From Grifola frondosa (lineage: Eukaryota; Basidiomycota; Agaricomycetes; Polyporales; Grifolaceae): a stretch of 64,000 nt of DNA. A model generated the notes under the pieces. It had not been told where the DNA came from. It saw only the letters and a list, made by a program, of their open reading frames with translations, and searched no databases. Position numbers and translations under genes: made by a program. Below are positions 22,860 to 34,342 of the stretch, piece by piece; positions within the stretch are counted from its first letter, which is position 1, and the number at the start of each line of letters is the position of its first letter. The DNA lies in assembly GCA_001683735.1 (NCBI GenBank), contig LUGG01000025.1:434001-498000 (forward strand), written 5' to 3'.

Positions 22860-23420
22860 ACTTATTGAGCAGTGCACCGCCGGGAGCTAGAGGCCCGCCG
22901 TGGATGGAAGGTAGTTGATCGCTGTGATACAGTCAGCCACCGCAATCGACAACGCTGTTGCGGCTTTTCCCGCGATGACATTGGTCGGTACCGAGTCCGA
23001 TATATATCGTCTGTCTGCTTGAATAAAGACCAACCCAAAGCACGAAATTGCAGCTGATGCATAGTCCCTTTGCAACCCGGTAGAATGGTGTGCCGAAATA
23101 ATTCGAGAAGCCACCAGAGGGAACATGTGCAGCAGTTTCAGGATTTACACTGACGGTAGAACCAACTGAAGTTACGCTGAAAGGGGCGTTTCAATAATCA
23201 GATGAAAAATGTATGTTTGATGGCTTCCTAGAGGTAGCCTTCAGGGAAAGCTGGGAAGAAATGCACGCAGCTACTTACTCGCTAGGTACCAGCAACGCCG
23301 TGGTCTCCTGACGAGAAGAGAACGGAAGTCCCACGAGCGCGAAGGTGAGCAATGGCTGTATGTCGGTTCACACACGTTGAATTATCACCGCGCAAGCAAT
23401 CTCGACAACTTGATCCCCTA
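22860..23420 (-). pseudogene. Decayed tandem copy of the sedolisin gene
   Basis: On the minus strand, 23360-23290 reads IAHLRARGTSVLFSSGDHGV, clearly the oxyanion region of the intact neighbour (IAQLGARGTSVLFASGDQGV). Then 23180-23080 reads VTSVGSTVSVNPETAAHVPS and GGFSNYFGTPFYR, again close to the neighbour (GINPETAAPFSSGGFSNYFG). Stops interrupt what lies between them, and the catalytic DGTSxSxP block, prodomain and signal peptide are not found. The last part (22990-22880) may retain a scrambled VDGG segment. This is a broken paralogue, in the same orientation as the intact gene. Confidence 0.8.
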
Positions 23421-23998
23421 GTAGTACGTTCGGTATATGGCTATAGGCTATGTGAGCGCGTCAAATTTTGAAAATGTGAGAATATGAGAAATGTCTGATG
23501 ACTCACCGTTTAGGCAAACCTATGCTCACTGCTGTGACATGAATGCGGCGCTTTTGGGAGAAATAGAGCGAATGTTTCCTGCCACAGATCGAAAGGCTCT
23601 GTGATCCTGAACGTCGGAGATGTGCAATTGGGAGGCTGCACGTTTATGTTCTGGTAAATGTTGGTTGCAAAGCAGTTGTGGACCTTATATCTAATCTAAA
23701 ACAAGAGTGACATCTACTGAATAAGAGCAGTAGACATGACCGCATACCAACGAGCGATAGGTGCGGACCATCGACGTCGTAGGAACTGGATCCGCGACTG
23801 CAACCGAGCTTTGAATGCCGAATCCATCACGTGATGCCTTGGCACAAAGTGACGTCTATACAGCCGCCCGAAGGTAAGAGTGAGCCGCCGACGTTCGCCC
23901 GCGTCGAGTCGGTCCAATATACCCTGTCCTTCTTTCTACCTACACCACCTCGCATATAAATACCGCCCCGAATCCTCTATACAAATCCTTATTACTGC
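23421..23998. other. Intergenic, 5' of MAM3-like gene
   Basis: No gene recognised. GCATATAAATACCG at 23951-23964 is a good TATA box 35-48 bp before the MAM3-like start. Confidence 0.5.
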
Positions 23999-26998
23999 AT
24001 GGTCCCCGCTCCAATCCACCCAGTCTCTCGTTACCCAAGACTAACGTACTCTCTACTTTCGCTTGCCACACATCAGATCTCTAAGTTCGCCGCTCACATT
24101 TTCGGAACTGACACATCTACCACTAGACTACGCACCTTTGTCAAGAGGGAAGAACATGATGGAAAGTTTATTGCCTTTGCATGTCTTCTGCCTATTCTCG
24201 TTTTGCTATCCGGTCTATTCGCCGGGCTCACGCTCGGTTACATGAGCTTGGATGAGACACAACTCCAAGTCTTGAGTATTAGCGGCACTCCGTGAGCCTC
24301 ACCTCCCCACCTTCTAGACGCTTGTTTGCTCACCCGACTTTCAATAGTAAGCAGAAGGCTTATGCTGCCAAAATTCAGCCTGTCCGCCGGAATGGCCATT
24401 TACTCCTCGTCACGCTTCTCCTTGCGAACATGATCGTCAATGAGACTCTTCCGGTTATATCGGAACCAGTACTTGGTGGTGGCCCCGAGAGCGTCGTTGT
24501 CAGTACGGTGCTGATCGTCATGTAAGTAACATCTAGTATTTGCAGCAGATACGGAATTAGAAAGCTCTCCGATGGGCACCAGTACTGCGGTATCACACCG
24601 CAGGATCTGCGTTGCTAGCAGCGTCTCTCGATCAGTGCTCAGCATCAGCGCCCATGTCGTCAGACAACGAGGAGACAACGGCGGGACGGTGCATACATGT
24701 CATTTCTTGATCTCTCAGTTCTCCGAGGAAGTCGATATTCTACCATTTTTGAACGGTTTATGTATTGAGCCATGCATTAAGCTTACCTTCTATTGCAGTT
24801 TCTCTGAGATCATCCCGCAGTCCCTGTGCACTCGCTACGGCCTCGCGATTGGCGCCAATATGGTCTGGTTCGTCCGAATCTTGATATATTCCATGGTAAG
24901 CTCCTTCCACACTCTTTATATGCAAATGCAATGCCTCATCACGAATCACCTAGGGAATCGTATCGTGGCCTGTCGCCAAGATCTTGGAGCTTGTCCTCGG
25001 CCAGCACCACGGAATCATGTACCGCCGCGCAGGTCTGTACTTCTTTTTCTGCTATTCCATCGGACTGTGGCAGACTGGTGAGGTCTTCCGACAGAGTATT
25101 ATGCCTGCAAATAGCCTTCAATATTTGATTTCTCCTACTGTATGCGGGTCGTGTGACATCGGTGTGCCGCAAAATTGACTGTTTCTATGGTCTCCTTGGG
25201 AAATAACTTGTTCTTGCCAGTCTCAGAACTGCAATATGTATCTATCATTTGCTAATACCTTCTTTCAACCTCCAGAGCTCAAAGAACTGATCGCTTTGCA
25301 CTCTGCCACTGGCGAGCTGGGAGGCGATCTCAAGACCGACACGGTCGCGATCATTGGCGCCACCCTAGACCTTCAAGAAAAGGTCCGTTTTGCATTCTAT
25401 GGCAGATTAAATGCAAATCGACTGAACACTTTGGGTAGGTTTGCGTCAGGCGATGACGCCTATTGAGAAAGTGTTCATGCTCAGCATCGATTCCAAGCTC
25501 GACTACGAGACCATGAAGCGCATCTGCGACACCGGCCACTCGCGTGTCCCGGTGTACGAGGAGATCGACGTGCCTGTCGTCACGGCACAGGTCAACTTAG
25601 TGCCCGGCGAGGGGACTCGGACTTCCGGCAGCGGCACAAAGACACCGGACAAGCTGCCCGACGCGACGCAGAAGGTCAAGAAGATCGTTGGGATATTGCT
25701 CGTCAAGCAGGTGGGTTGCGTGCAGAGGGCCCGTTACGACGTGTACTGATTATCGTGCTCGTAGTGCGTCTTGCTTGATCCAAAGGGTATGCAATAAGAC
25801 ATTGTTGATAAAGATTCTGCTGACGTTTTCTCAGATGCCACACCGCTGCGCAGTATATCGCTTAACAAGATGCCTTGCGTGCCCTTCAACGAGCCGATCC
25901 TGAACATCTTGGACAAGTTCCAAGAAGGCCGCTCGCACATGGCGATTGTCAGCCGGATGGGCGACGAGAAAGCTGCGAGCGTGAAGCGCGAGGTGAAGAA
26001 AGGCCTGACGCGCCGGCTGAAGGAACGCGTCGGGATGAGTGATAGCAGCAGCAGCGAATCCTCGAGCGAGGAGAGCGCGAACGAAGACGAGGGCTCGAGC
26101 GACCATGACGGAACGCTCCGGGGGACGCGCACGGACACAAGAAGCGGAGAAAGTGGCAACGTAAGAACAGGAAGCGGAAATCTGCATCAGGCTCCCCCGA
26201 GGAGCCGGACGTAGAGGTGGGCAATATGCAGAAGGAGAAGGAGCGCGCGACGACGGTGCAGACTGGCTTCGCGAAGGCGCTGAGTATCGGGCGGGAGCAG
26301 AGCTTGCCTGATGATGCAGTGCTCGGAAAGCAGGGTGCGGCGGAGTTGAGTCATCTTCGCTACTCCCGTTGTCAAGCCCAGTCTGATGATGTGGTGGTTA
26401 GTTTTTACAAAGTTTAGACCCCGCCGTGATGCCTCTGGGTATTATCACCATGGAGGACGTTGTCGAAGGTAATTAAATTTACTTCAATAATCGGAGCGTA
26501 TGCAGTGCTGAAATTCCCATAGAGCTCATTGGAGAAGAAATATATGACGAATTCGACCCCGAGGGCCAATCTTGTCTCGTTTCGTATTTGTCGCCGGACG
26601 CGAAACGTTTTCTTGCGAGGAAGCGCCTCGTGGCCCCAGCTCGTGCGGAGGTAACTGCCGACCTCATGCAGCGCACAGCTGTAACAGCCCCCTCGTCGCC
26701 CACGTTCAAGCCTTCCGGATTCGCGAGTAGTTCTCAAGGCCATGCGCTAACGATAACTCCTCGCTCGCCTTCTCCCGCGCTGTCCGAGGCGAGTGTCCAT
26801 GCAGTCCTGCGGTCGGGCCCGGGTAATGTGACGCCGTTGAGGACGCGCAGCATTGCGAGCACGATTGCGGGTGCCGGACGGGCAATCGCTAAGGCGGGTA
26901 GATCACGCAGTCGGCATAGGGCGAACACGGCCCCAGAAGAGCGCGAAGCTTTCGAGAGCCACAGTGAGAAGATACCCGAAGACAAGACACAGGGCTGA
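23999..26998 (+). CDS. MAM3: MAM3/CNNM-type DUF21-CBS membrane protein
   Basis: Vacuolar or plasma-membrane protein of the CNNM/CorC family, linked in yeast to manganese homeostasis. The start at 23999 gives MVPAPIHPVSRYPRL. The DUF21 membrane domain follows: FIAFACLLPILVLLSGLFAG, LTLGYMSLDETQLQVLSISG, then KIQPVRRNGHLLLVTLLLAN, MIVNETLPVISEPVLGG, FSEIIPQSLCTRYGLAIGA and HHGIMYRRA. The hallmark ELKELIALHS and DTVAIIGATLDLQEK precede the CBS pair: VRQAMTPIEKVFMLSIDSKL, ICDTGHSRVPVYEE and KIVGILLVKQ in the first, MPCVPFNEPILNILDKFQEG, SHMAIVSRMG and GIITMEDVVEELIGEEIYDE in the second. A Ser/Glu-rich then Lys/Arg-rich insert lies within the pair and a long disordered tail follows, ending PEDKTQG at 26998. 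The frame slips near 26115 in GGGGG (one base short) before KKRRKWQRKNRKRKSASGS. Short introns throughout. Confidence 0.92.
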
Positions 26999-28074
26999 AC
27001 GGATACCGGATTAGAAAGACAAGACTGGGCCTGATAAGAGTGGATGGCTAACGAGCGCAATACCTGCGATAGCTCGAGGAGTCCATGATATGCACAGATG
27101 GTTTCGTATGATAACGGTCCAGGATGCGCTGGAAAGCGCTGGAAGCAGCACACATGAGATGCGTGGGTAGCTTATAATATTGTTGTGTCAATCAGACTAC
27201 TGTCATTCGATCTGTTATGCAATCAGAATGCGGGGCCCCGTACGCTCGACCGCTTGAGTTTGAAATTATAAAATCCGAGTGTTCATCAAGCGTGCTTCCT
27301 GGCGTTTGTAAAGGAGGTCGTCATGCGGGCTGTTGAATGGGAATGACCGTCACGAGCATACGCGGGCTCTCGAAGTGCATGGACGCAGGGGTGGCTAGGC
27401 TGCGCCATTCAGGCAAAGCCGACCCAGGGCATTAAGTGAGACGTGGTCGTGTGAGCGTTCACGGAAAAGTGTCAGCGCGGGAAACTGCCCAATGCCAGAA
27501 GGCGTATGACGCCACTGCGCAGGATTGCCTGTTCGGCCGGTACTGAGATGAGCTCATTGCTCGAAGCCAGCGCGTACTCCAAATGCATGCACATATGCAG
27601 AAGTACTTCCATATTTATAACCGGGGGCCGCTGGCAGTAAATATCTTCTTTTAGCCGTAATGGAAAGACTCTCACCAGAGTTCATGAAAGTATACCTGCA
27701 ATGGCTATGTCTAGACGAGCTTGCACCGGAACGTGAGAGCACAGGGGTGTCTTGGTTACACCCTTGGGTCACCTTGCTACAAAATGGTCCTCCGACGGCG
27801 AAACAGACGCACTTACGCAGCATACACAAGGCTCATGATCCGACGCCGCAGGCAGTACGTACCAATCGTTGTTGTGGGGCAGCGTGCGATGGAATGGCGG
27901 TGGGGCGGCTCGCGAAAATATTACCACATGTAGACGTTAATTTTGCGTAAATGTGCTTATTAAAATATAAGTCGGAAATCGGCGCCGGTCTGGAGCTGAT
28001 AGGATAATTCAACCATAATATATGCCAAAGTTACGCTCCTTCCCTCATCTCTCCGTTTTGTTTCTACCTCTGGC
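26999..28074. other. Intergenic, about 1.1 kb without recognised gene
   Basis: Minor ORFs (for example 27660-27950 plus) have no motif. GCGTAAATGTGCTTATTAAAATATAAG (27945-27971) is AT-rich promoter-like sequence about 110 bp before the kinase start. I see no transposon or RNA gene. Confidence 0.4.
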
Positions 28075-30674
28075 ATGCTCAAGCTACAGGTCTCTTCACC
28101 CTCGCCAGACCCTTCCTCCCTTCACACGTCGCCGACCCTGGCGGACCTGAGCAGGAATGCCTCCGTAATATCTTCGTCCTCGAGCTCTAGTTCCACCACA
28201 GACCTGACTCTTCGTACCCCGCACGTCCTCGCCCTCTCCGCAATTTCTCTGCTCCTCGTGCAAACCTTCGCTCGAGAAGCCCACAGTCACCGACAACTCC
28301 GCGCGGTTCGAGACCCCCGGCGTACCTGGCGAGAGAACTCGGACTCGCCGAGGAGGATGCGGACCGACCGACTGCTCTAAACCCGCCGCCAGCAAATATT
28401 CAGTGCAGGTCTCGAGACAACTCTGTGAATACCGGATCAGTGCGGATGACTTTGAGTTTGGCATTGAGCTGGGGGAGGGCTCATATTCAACGGTAGGCCG
28501 CTTCGTTACGTGTCAACGGGCAGTGCACTAATAGCTTCACCGCATAATTAGGTTCTCCTCGCGAAGCACATTGCGACGGGGAAGGAATATGCCATTAAAC
28601 AGATTGACAAAGCCCATTTAAAGCGACACCAGAAAGAACAGACTGCCCTCGCAGAGAAGAACACTTTAGTCAGACTGGGTTCTGCTCATCCAGGCATAGT
28701 CAGGTTACACTGGACTTTCCAGGATGCCTGGAGTCTATGTGAGTGGACTTTTTCAACTTCTCTGTGGATTCCTGATTTTTAGGATGTTTGCAAAGTCTTC
28801 GTCCTCGACCTTGCGAGAAACGGTGAACTACAGAGTCGAATATCTCGCATGGGTTCCCTCTCCACGGAATGTGCACGCTATTACACCGCGCAGATTGTTG
28901 ACGCTCTGGACTATATGCATTCCAAAGGAGTCATTCACCGGTAGGTCTTGAAAATTTTCATTGCTTCCACGGTAGGTTCAACTCGGTGCGAACTCCAGAG
29001 ACTTGAAGCCCGAAAATCTGCTATTGGATGACGCTTTCCGGATAAAGATTACAGACTTCGGAACGGGCAAGATTCTAGATTCCGGAGGTTCGTACCTATC
29101 CGCGGCACTTCCCGCACTAGAAGCTGATAAGCTTTTTCAGGTGAACATACGAAGACCTTTGTGGGCACCGCTCAATATGTGTCTCCCGAACTACTGGAAC
29201 GGAACGAGACTAGTAAGAGGTGCGCCCCTTTCCATGCCGGTGGCAATGCGGTAGCTTATCTCGATACGTACTCGCATTTAGTACAGACTTTTGGGCACTG
29301 GGATGCATTGTATACCAGATGATTGCCGGACGGTTCGTGTTTCGAGGGTTGTCAGATTGGCAGAAGATCAAGCAACTCGAATATACCTTCCCCGAGGGTT
29401 TTAACGAACAAGCAAAGGACTTGGTGAAGAAGCTCCTCGTGTGTTGTTCCCTCTACATCTCGGGTAGTCCCCTGTTGTAACCGGACTGTGTAGGTCCGCG
29501 ATCCCGCACAACGGCTAGGTGCAGGCCCGCCAGGGAGTCCGTACGATATGCGGACCCTCCGCGCTCACCCTTTTTTTGCGTCGATCGACTGGAAAACGCT
29601 ATGGACGCGTACTGCGCCACCCCTCGAGCCGGGGTTGGTGAAGAAACAGCTGCCTCCATCTCGCGAGAATGTCAGTATACCATGGGATGATGTCGTCGGC
29701 GAGGGCGAGCAGCATGATGATCAGATCAGCTGGGCGTCAGACAGCGACCGTGTGGCGGCGACCGGAAATAAGACCAATGGACGAATAGAAGAGGAACTGA
29801 TTGGAGCGTTGGACGAGCGACACCCGGGTGCTTCGCCTAATACAGGAGACGACGAGATACCAAACGGGGTCGTGCGCTTTGCGACACCTCCAGTGGAAGA
29901 ATCTTCAGTGGAGGAGGAAGAAACCCGGGATGTCGTGAATGAGATGCATGAAGTCCCAGGTCTCACCAAAGCACGCCCGATTGATGTCCCGCATACATCG
30001 GCACGCGATTCATACTCCACAGGCTCTGCCACGAGTTCATCTGATGGCAGTCAGCCGGACAGAATGGAGTCGGCTTTGGAGAGCAGTAGGGGGCGCAATC
30101 GCGCTCAGACTCCGATTCAAGGAAATGCTCTCTGCGATCCGGAACTGTAAGTTAGTTGTAACGATCGTATCTGAAATTCGTACTCAATTCTGTCCAGGAC
30201 GTCGTTACTTTCTCCCGGCGAGAGCATTATTTTCAACTCGTTTGTGGAGGCCTGCACACCGAAACGACGGGCCAGCCGGTTGCTCGCCATGGCGGTCGCG
30301 CCGCGCAAGAACAAGCCGCGCGAGCTGGTGCTTACGACACACAGGTTGATATGCGTAAAGCATAAGTCAGGCCACGCGATCCAGATGCGGACGGAGCTGT
30401 TCGTCCGACCTGCGGAAAAGGAGAAGGATGCACGCCATATCATCTCCAGCGTGGAGCCGAAGGGAGAGCGCGAGTTCGTAGTGATGACTGTGAGATCTTT
30501 CCCCCTTTCTTTGCTTGTGGCGGTGTAATCATTCCCGTTCGTTTGATCTAGCCCACGAAATCGCATTGTTTCCTCGCCGGGAGTCCCTCAATAGCATCTA
30601 CATGGATACGGAAGATACGCGAAGCGGTGGAGCGCAATAGTAGTGCGCACCCGCTTTCCAATGGACGGACATAA
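28075..30674 (+). CDS. PDK1/PKH-type 3-phosphoinositide-dependent protein kinase
   Basis: AGC-kinase activating kinase in sphingolipid/TOR signalling. A Ser-rich disordered N-terminus (from 28075) changes frame once around 28210-28240 before SKYSVQVSRQLCEYRISADD. The kinase domain starts FEFGIELGEGSYSTVLLAKH (Gly-rich loop), then YAIKQIDKAHL (catalytic Lys), ALAEKNTLVRLG (helix C Glu), GVIHRDLKPENLLLDD (catalytic loop), ITDFGTGKIL (Mg loop with the PDK1-type DFG-T) and KTFVGTAQYVSPELLERNE. The VGTAQYVSPELL activation segment is diagnostic for PDK1. DFWALGCIVYQMIAGRFVFR and RTLRAHPFFASIDW close it. After an acidic linker, a C-terminal PH-type domain reads ESIIFNSFVEACTPKRRASR, LLAMAVAPRKNKPRELVLTT, HRLICVKHKSGHAIQMRTEL and STWIRKIREAVERN. 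The stop is at 30672-30674. The active-site Lys, Asp and Asp are all present. Confidence 0.93.
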
Positions 30675-31228
30675 TCATCGTCGGTTTGTATTTGTATGAT
30701 TAATCGGGTTTTCATTTTAACTTGTCAGTTGGGATCAGGACGGGACACTGCTGTTGGACATACCGTCGTCGGCTTAGTACTATATCGTATTTAGTGGGTT
30801 AACAATAGTTGCATGTATTGGTACGGACGCTTTGCAACACATAATACATACATATATACGTGACTTTCTCCTTCGCTTCCAGGATCGCGAGTCCTGGTGT
30901 CCGTGTATCAGTAAGTCCGCGTTCACCAGAACGAATGTCTATCGAACTTCAACGATGCTGGTCGTACACACCCCCACGCGATTCATATACACACTATTAC
31001 TACCTCGCACTCTGCTACGGAGGATCTTTTCTCCCCCTCGGGTGCATCACTGGCTTCTGCTATGGTTTCGCGTCGATTCAGCATTGATATTCTTTAATAT
31101 ACCCTGGCTCCCCAGTCATAGTTGATTGAAGACCACATAGCATGAAGTTCACTTACCCAATTGTCTTATGGACCTGTTAAAGCCGAGTGAACGAAGACTA
31201 TCTCGATAGTGACAACAAAGTCCCATTT
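30675..31228. other. Intergenic region between convergent genes
   Basis: No motif-bearing ORF. The plus-strand frame starting at 31187 is the antisense of the MYND gene tail. Confidence 0.5.
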
Positions 31229-32181
31229 CTAAGATACAAAGCACCACAGCAGCCACCTGCAGATGAACAAAATGAACTGGAAAATGGAGCTCCAGAACCA
31301 CAGGCAGATATTGAATATGTACTGGAACACAATTTTCCAAAACCAGACGAAAAGAGTGAATATTATGCCTACTACCATCAACGCAACCACGGTGCCAATC
31401 AACAGTGCCAGTCCCGCGGAGTCACGGTGCTGGGGCTCAAAGATATTGCTACGCTGAGCTTCATGAGGCGCGGTCCAGCTGTTGCGCTGGTTCTGTGCGG
31501 GAGACGGGGTGGCGTCTGGAAAAGGCGCGCCATGCTGCCTCAAGTGCGCCACAAACACGGGGAGATCCGCAGCGGTGACATCCTCGTACTGCGTATAGAC
31601 GTCCGCCGGCTCCCTCAGCCTGAATCCAAGCAGGTTTCCCGCCCATGCGACGTGCGAGGCGCCTCCCGTGAGGCGTAGCGCGCAACGATTGACGGGCGAG
31701 CCGTCCAGCGCGAAAACGTCATTGAACGCGAGGTGCAGGCTGGTGCGTCTGCGCTGCGGAGAGAAGGCGCTCGGGTCGTGTGGCTGGACCATGTGGGATG
31801 TGGTGTTTGGAGCACCGATCCACTGTCGGTGGTCTGCGACGTGGTCTTTAACCCCCGGGAATTCGTCGCTCTGCTCTACTCGGTAGGTCACGTCGACCAG
31901 GCGGGGGTAGTCCTCGTCTACCGGAAACAGCATTGCGGTGGCAGTGGCAACTAACGGAGCGTTGCTTTGATTGGCGGACGACGGAGTACACTCTGACTTG
32001 TGTCTCGGCCAATCCTGTTAAAGTGTAAGCCCACCACATACGTGATGGCAATCGATTCAGAACTCACGGCTCGTTGGTGCTTCCGCGTGCAGTAATAAGA
32101 TGATTGACACGTTGAACACCGCTTGGTGGCGAAACCCTGACAAACCTCACAGACATAGCCTGAATGTGTGGGCTCTGGCAT
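31229..32181 (-). CDS. MYND zinc-finger protein with repeated hydrophobic C-terminal tail
   Basis: The start at 32181 gives MPEPTHSGYVCEVCQGFATK, then RCSTCQSSYYCTRKHQRA. A 54-nt intron (GTGAGT...AACAG) is removed and DWPRHKSEC completes the C2-C2-C2-HC pattern of a MYND finger, a protein-interaction module. Next comes TATAMLFPVDEDYPRLVDVT, then HLAFNDVFALDGSPVNRCAL and AWAGNLLGFRLREP with EDVTAADLPVFVAHLRQHG. This resembles the region that follows MYND fingers in many basidiomycete proteins. The last 60 residues are very hydrophobic: GLALLIGTVVALMVVGIIFT is a clean membrane span, followed by two copies of a W-F-W-x-x-(I/V)-F-Q unit and CRWLLWCFVS, stop at 31229. A membrane-anchored MYND protein is an unusual combination. 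Function unknown. Confidence 0.8.
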
Positions 32182-32602
32182 TGGGTATGTATGCTTGTTC
32201 AGATGTGAGACAACGATGGGACATAGGGCACGGAGCAAGGACTCACGAGGATACTTTATCTTGTGTGCCATGCAGCAAGATCGTTTTCTAAACACGCCGC
32301 GGGGAATCCTGAAAGACGGCTTGCATTCAGCACGCACCTCTCACTTCGATCTTACTTCACGTGTGGTGGATATATCAAGAACTGTACACCCCTAAACCGC
32401 GCAGTTTTCATCTCAATACTGCGCATACACGCGAGATAAGGCTGGCTGCTGCTAAAAGGATCAAGAGCACAATACACAAGTCTCAATAGAAAACAACACA
32501 ATTGCAAGGATAATACTATATTCGGAGCACATCGAAGTCAGCAAAAACGAGAGGGCAGCACATCAGGCAACAAACGAAGGACCGCATGTGTATTGTGAGA
32601 TC

Positions 32603-33134
32603 TCACACCAACTTTAGTCCTGCGCAATCGAACGGCTGTTAGTAAAAAATACGCAATGACTACACAAAAGCACTGACCTCGCCCTTCTTCGACCTCACGC
32701 GCTCTTTCAGCATTGTGATCCTCTCCTTCGCTTTGTCACGCACGTCACCTATGCGTCCTGCCTTTGCCTCGATTTTCTCCGCGAGAGTAATCTTTGCGTC
32801 ATCATATTTTGCCTTCGCGACGCGCCCCATTTCTACTGCTCTCCTCGCACTAGAAAAGTAGTACAACGCATACCCTATAGAATGGGAAAGTCAGCAACTG
32901 AGGGTATGAATAGTCTGCTGTGTACGTACCTCCGGCAGCCAGGGCTGCTGCACCTGCGCAGCCTGCGAGCATGTAAGGTGTCGACCGCGAAAGCAAGGAT
33001 CTCGACGGTGGAGGCGAAGGAGACATTGTGGACTGGAAACGCTGCATTGTGTTCCGCGCAACCGTGTGTTGCACCGTCCGCGAAGACAGATGGGTTGTAG
33101 AATGAACGAGGTAGATGGAGCTGGAGGTACGCAT
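32603..33134 (-). CDS. Small single-span, probably mitochondrial protein
   Basis: The start at 33134 gives MRTSSSIYLVHSTTHLSSRT and, a little later, MQRFQSTMSPSPPPSRSLLS, which looks like a mitochondrial presequence. A span TPYMLAGCAGAAALAAGG follows. After an intron of about 55 nt comes YALYYFSSARRAVEMGRVAK, then a charged helical tail AEKIEAKAGRIGDVRDKAKE, RITMLKERVRSKKGE with coiled-coil character. If a last intron is removed the protein ends PFDCAGLKLV at 32603; unspliced it ends at 32660. I know no family name. It is divergently paired with SNU23 over about 320 bp. Confidence 0.65.
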
Positions 33135-33455
33135 TGATAACGAAAGGGTGAGAAGAGGGATGGGGGATTCGTTGTTCCTACATCGCAGGTTCTTTATGCT
33201 CTTGGTGTATAATTGTGCACAAAGCTGCAGCTAAAGCCCATGAGGGTGCCGGACAATTTGCGTATCCTCGGCTGAAGCGCAACACGGTCACGTGGCAGGA
33301 GTGCTTATGTAATCAATGTGCCGAGGTAAAGATGTCAAGACCCGAATCGGAATGTCGAGGCTTACTTCCACTCTACATCGTCAAAGCTTACTTTCGAATC
33401 ACTTCGAACTCCCGGAGGAGGAATTTTACTTTTGAAGTTGCAGGTATTATTCACC

Positions 33456-34243
33456 ATGGCCAGCAAGGGTGGTGCATATGGGACACGGGCACAAGATACC
33501 GACTTTCGTAAGAAATGGGACAAGGAGGAATACGCCGAGAAGGCTCGGCAGCGAGATCAGGACGAGAAAGAGCGTATGCAGGAGAATGAGGAGCGATTGA
33601 AGCAAGGTATGTCGCTTCGTTATGTGAGACTAGCAATCACCTTGACTCTCTCGTGTTACAGGGAAGAAGCCTCGAAAGGGGCGCCGTGAGGATCTACCCA
33701 AACCTACGGAGCTCATGAAGCGTCGCGAGGCTTCCCTCGAGCTCGAGAAAAACCTGGGGAAGACTATGGTTGTGCAGAATGCAGGAACGCGTGGGCCTGG
33801 TGTACCTGGATTCTACTGTGAGACGTGTAATCGCACCTACAAGGACAGCGCAGGCTATCTAGACCATATAAATGGCCGCGCACGTATGTATGTCTTATCT
33901 GCATCCTGTTACCACAGCTTAGCGGTCCTGGGTTTTTCCTAGATTTACGTGCGCTTGGGCAGACAACACGTATTGAGCGCTCAACCGTCGAGCAAGTTCG
34001 CGCGCGAATAGCTTATCTTCGCGAAAAGACTCGCGAGGCTTCCACCGCTAAGTCATTCGACTTTGAGCAGCGGCTCGCGGAGGTTCGTGAGCGCGAGGCC
34101 GCCCTCAGGGCTGAGAAGAAAGCTGCTAAGAAAGCCCAGCGTGAGCGCGTCCTTGTCGAGCTTGCAAAAGACACCACAGCGCAGCCGCAGGACGACATGA
34201 TGCAGATGATGGGTTCGGCGGCTTCGGCACGTCCAAGAAATGA
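33456..34243 (+). CDS. SNU23: U4/U6.U5 tri-snRNP protein SNU23 (ZMAT2)
   Basis: Spliceosomal B-complex zinc-finger protein. The start at 33456 gives MASKGGAYGTRAQDTDFRKK, then WDKEEYAEKARQRDQDEKER. After an intron comes LPKPTELMKRREASLELEKN and GKTMVVQNAGTRGPGVPGFY. The U1-type C2H2 finger is CETCNRTYKDSAGYLDHING, with its second His supplied by the next exon (H-LRALGQTTRIERSTVEQVR). A coiled coil (YLREKTREASTAKSFDFEQR, LAEVREREAALRAEKKAAKK) follows. The end should read MMG-FGGFGTSKK; at about 34212 one base is missing after ATGATGGG, so the literal frame reads SAASARPRNERQ while the conserved ending lies in the next frame and stops at 34241-34243. Convergent with IleRS, ends 100 bp apart. 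Confidence 0.94.
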
Positions 34244-34342
34244 ACGTCAATGAACCGCGGAAACGTTACTGCAAAGCCTACTTGTATTCTAGATGCACAC
34301 TACTGTATTACAATTTCTTCAATCCGGCCGACAGTATCCGCT

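Noticed and set aside
31187..31678. Long plus-strand ORF opposite the MYND gene
   Set aside because: It is the antisense of the hydrophobic tail and following exon. The MYND finger, intron and conserved region all favour the minus strand.
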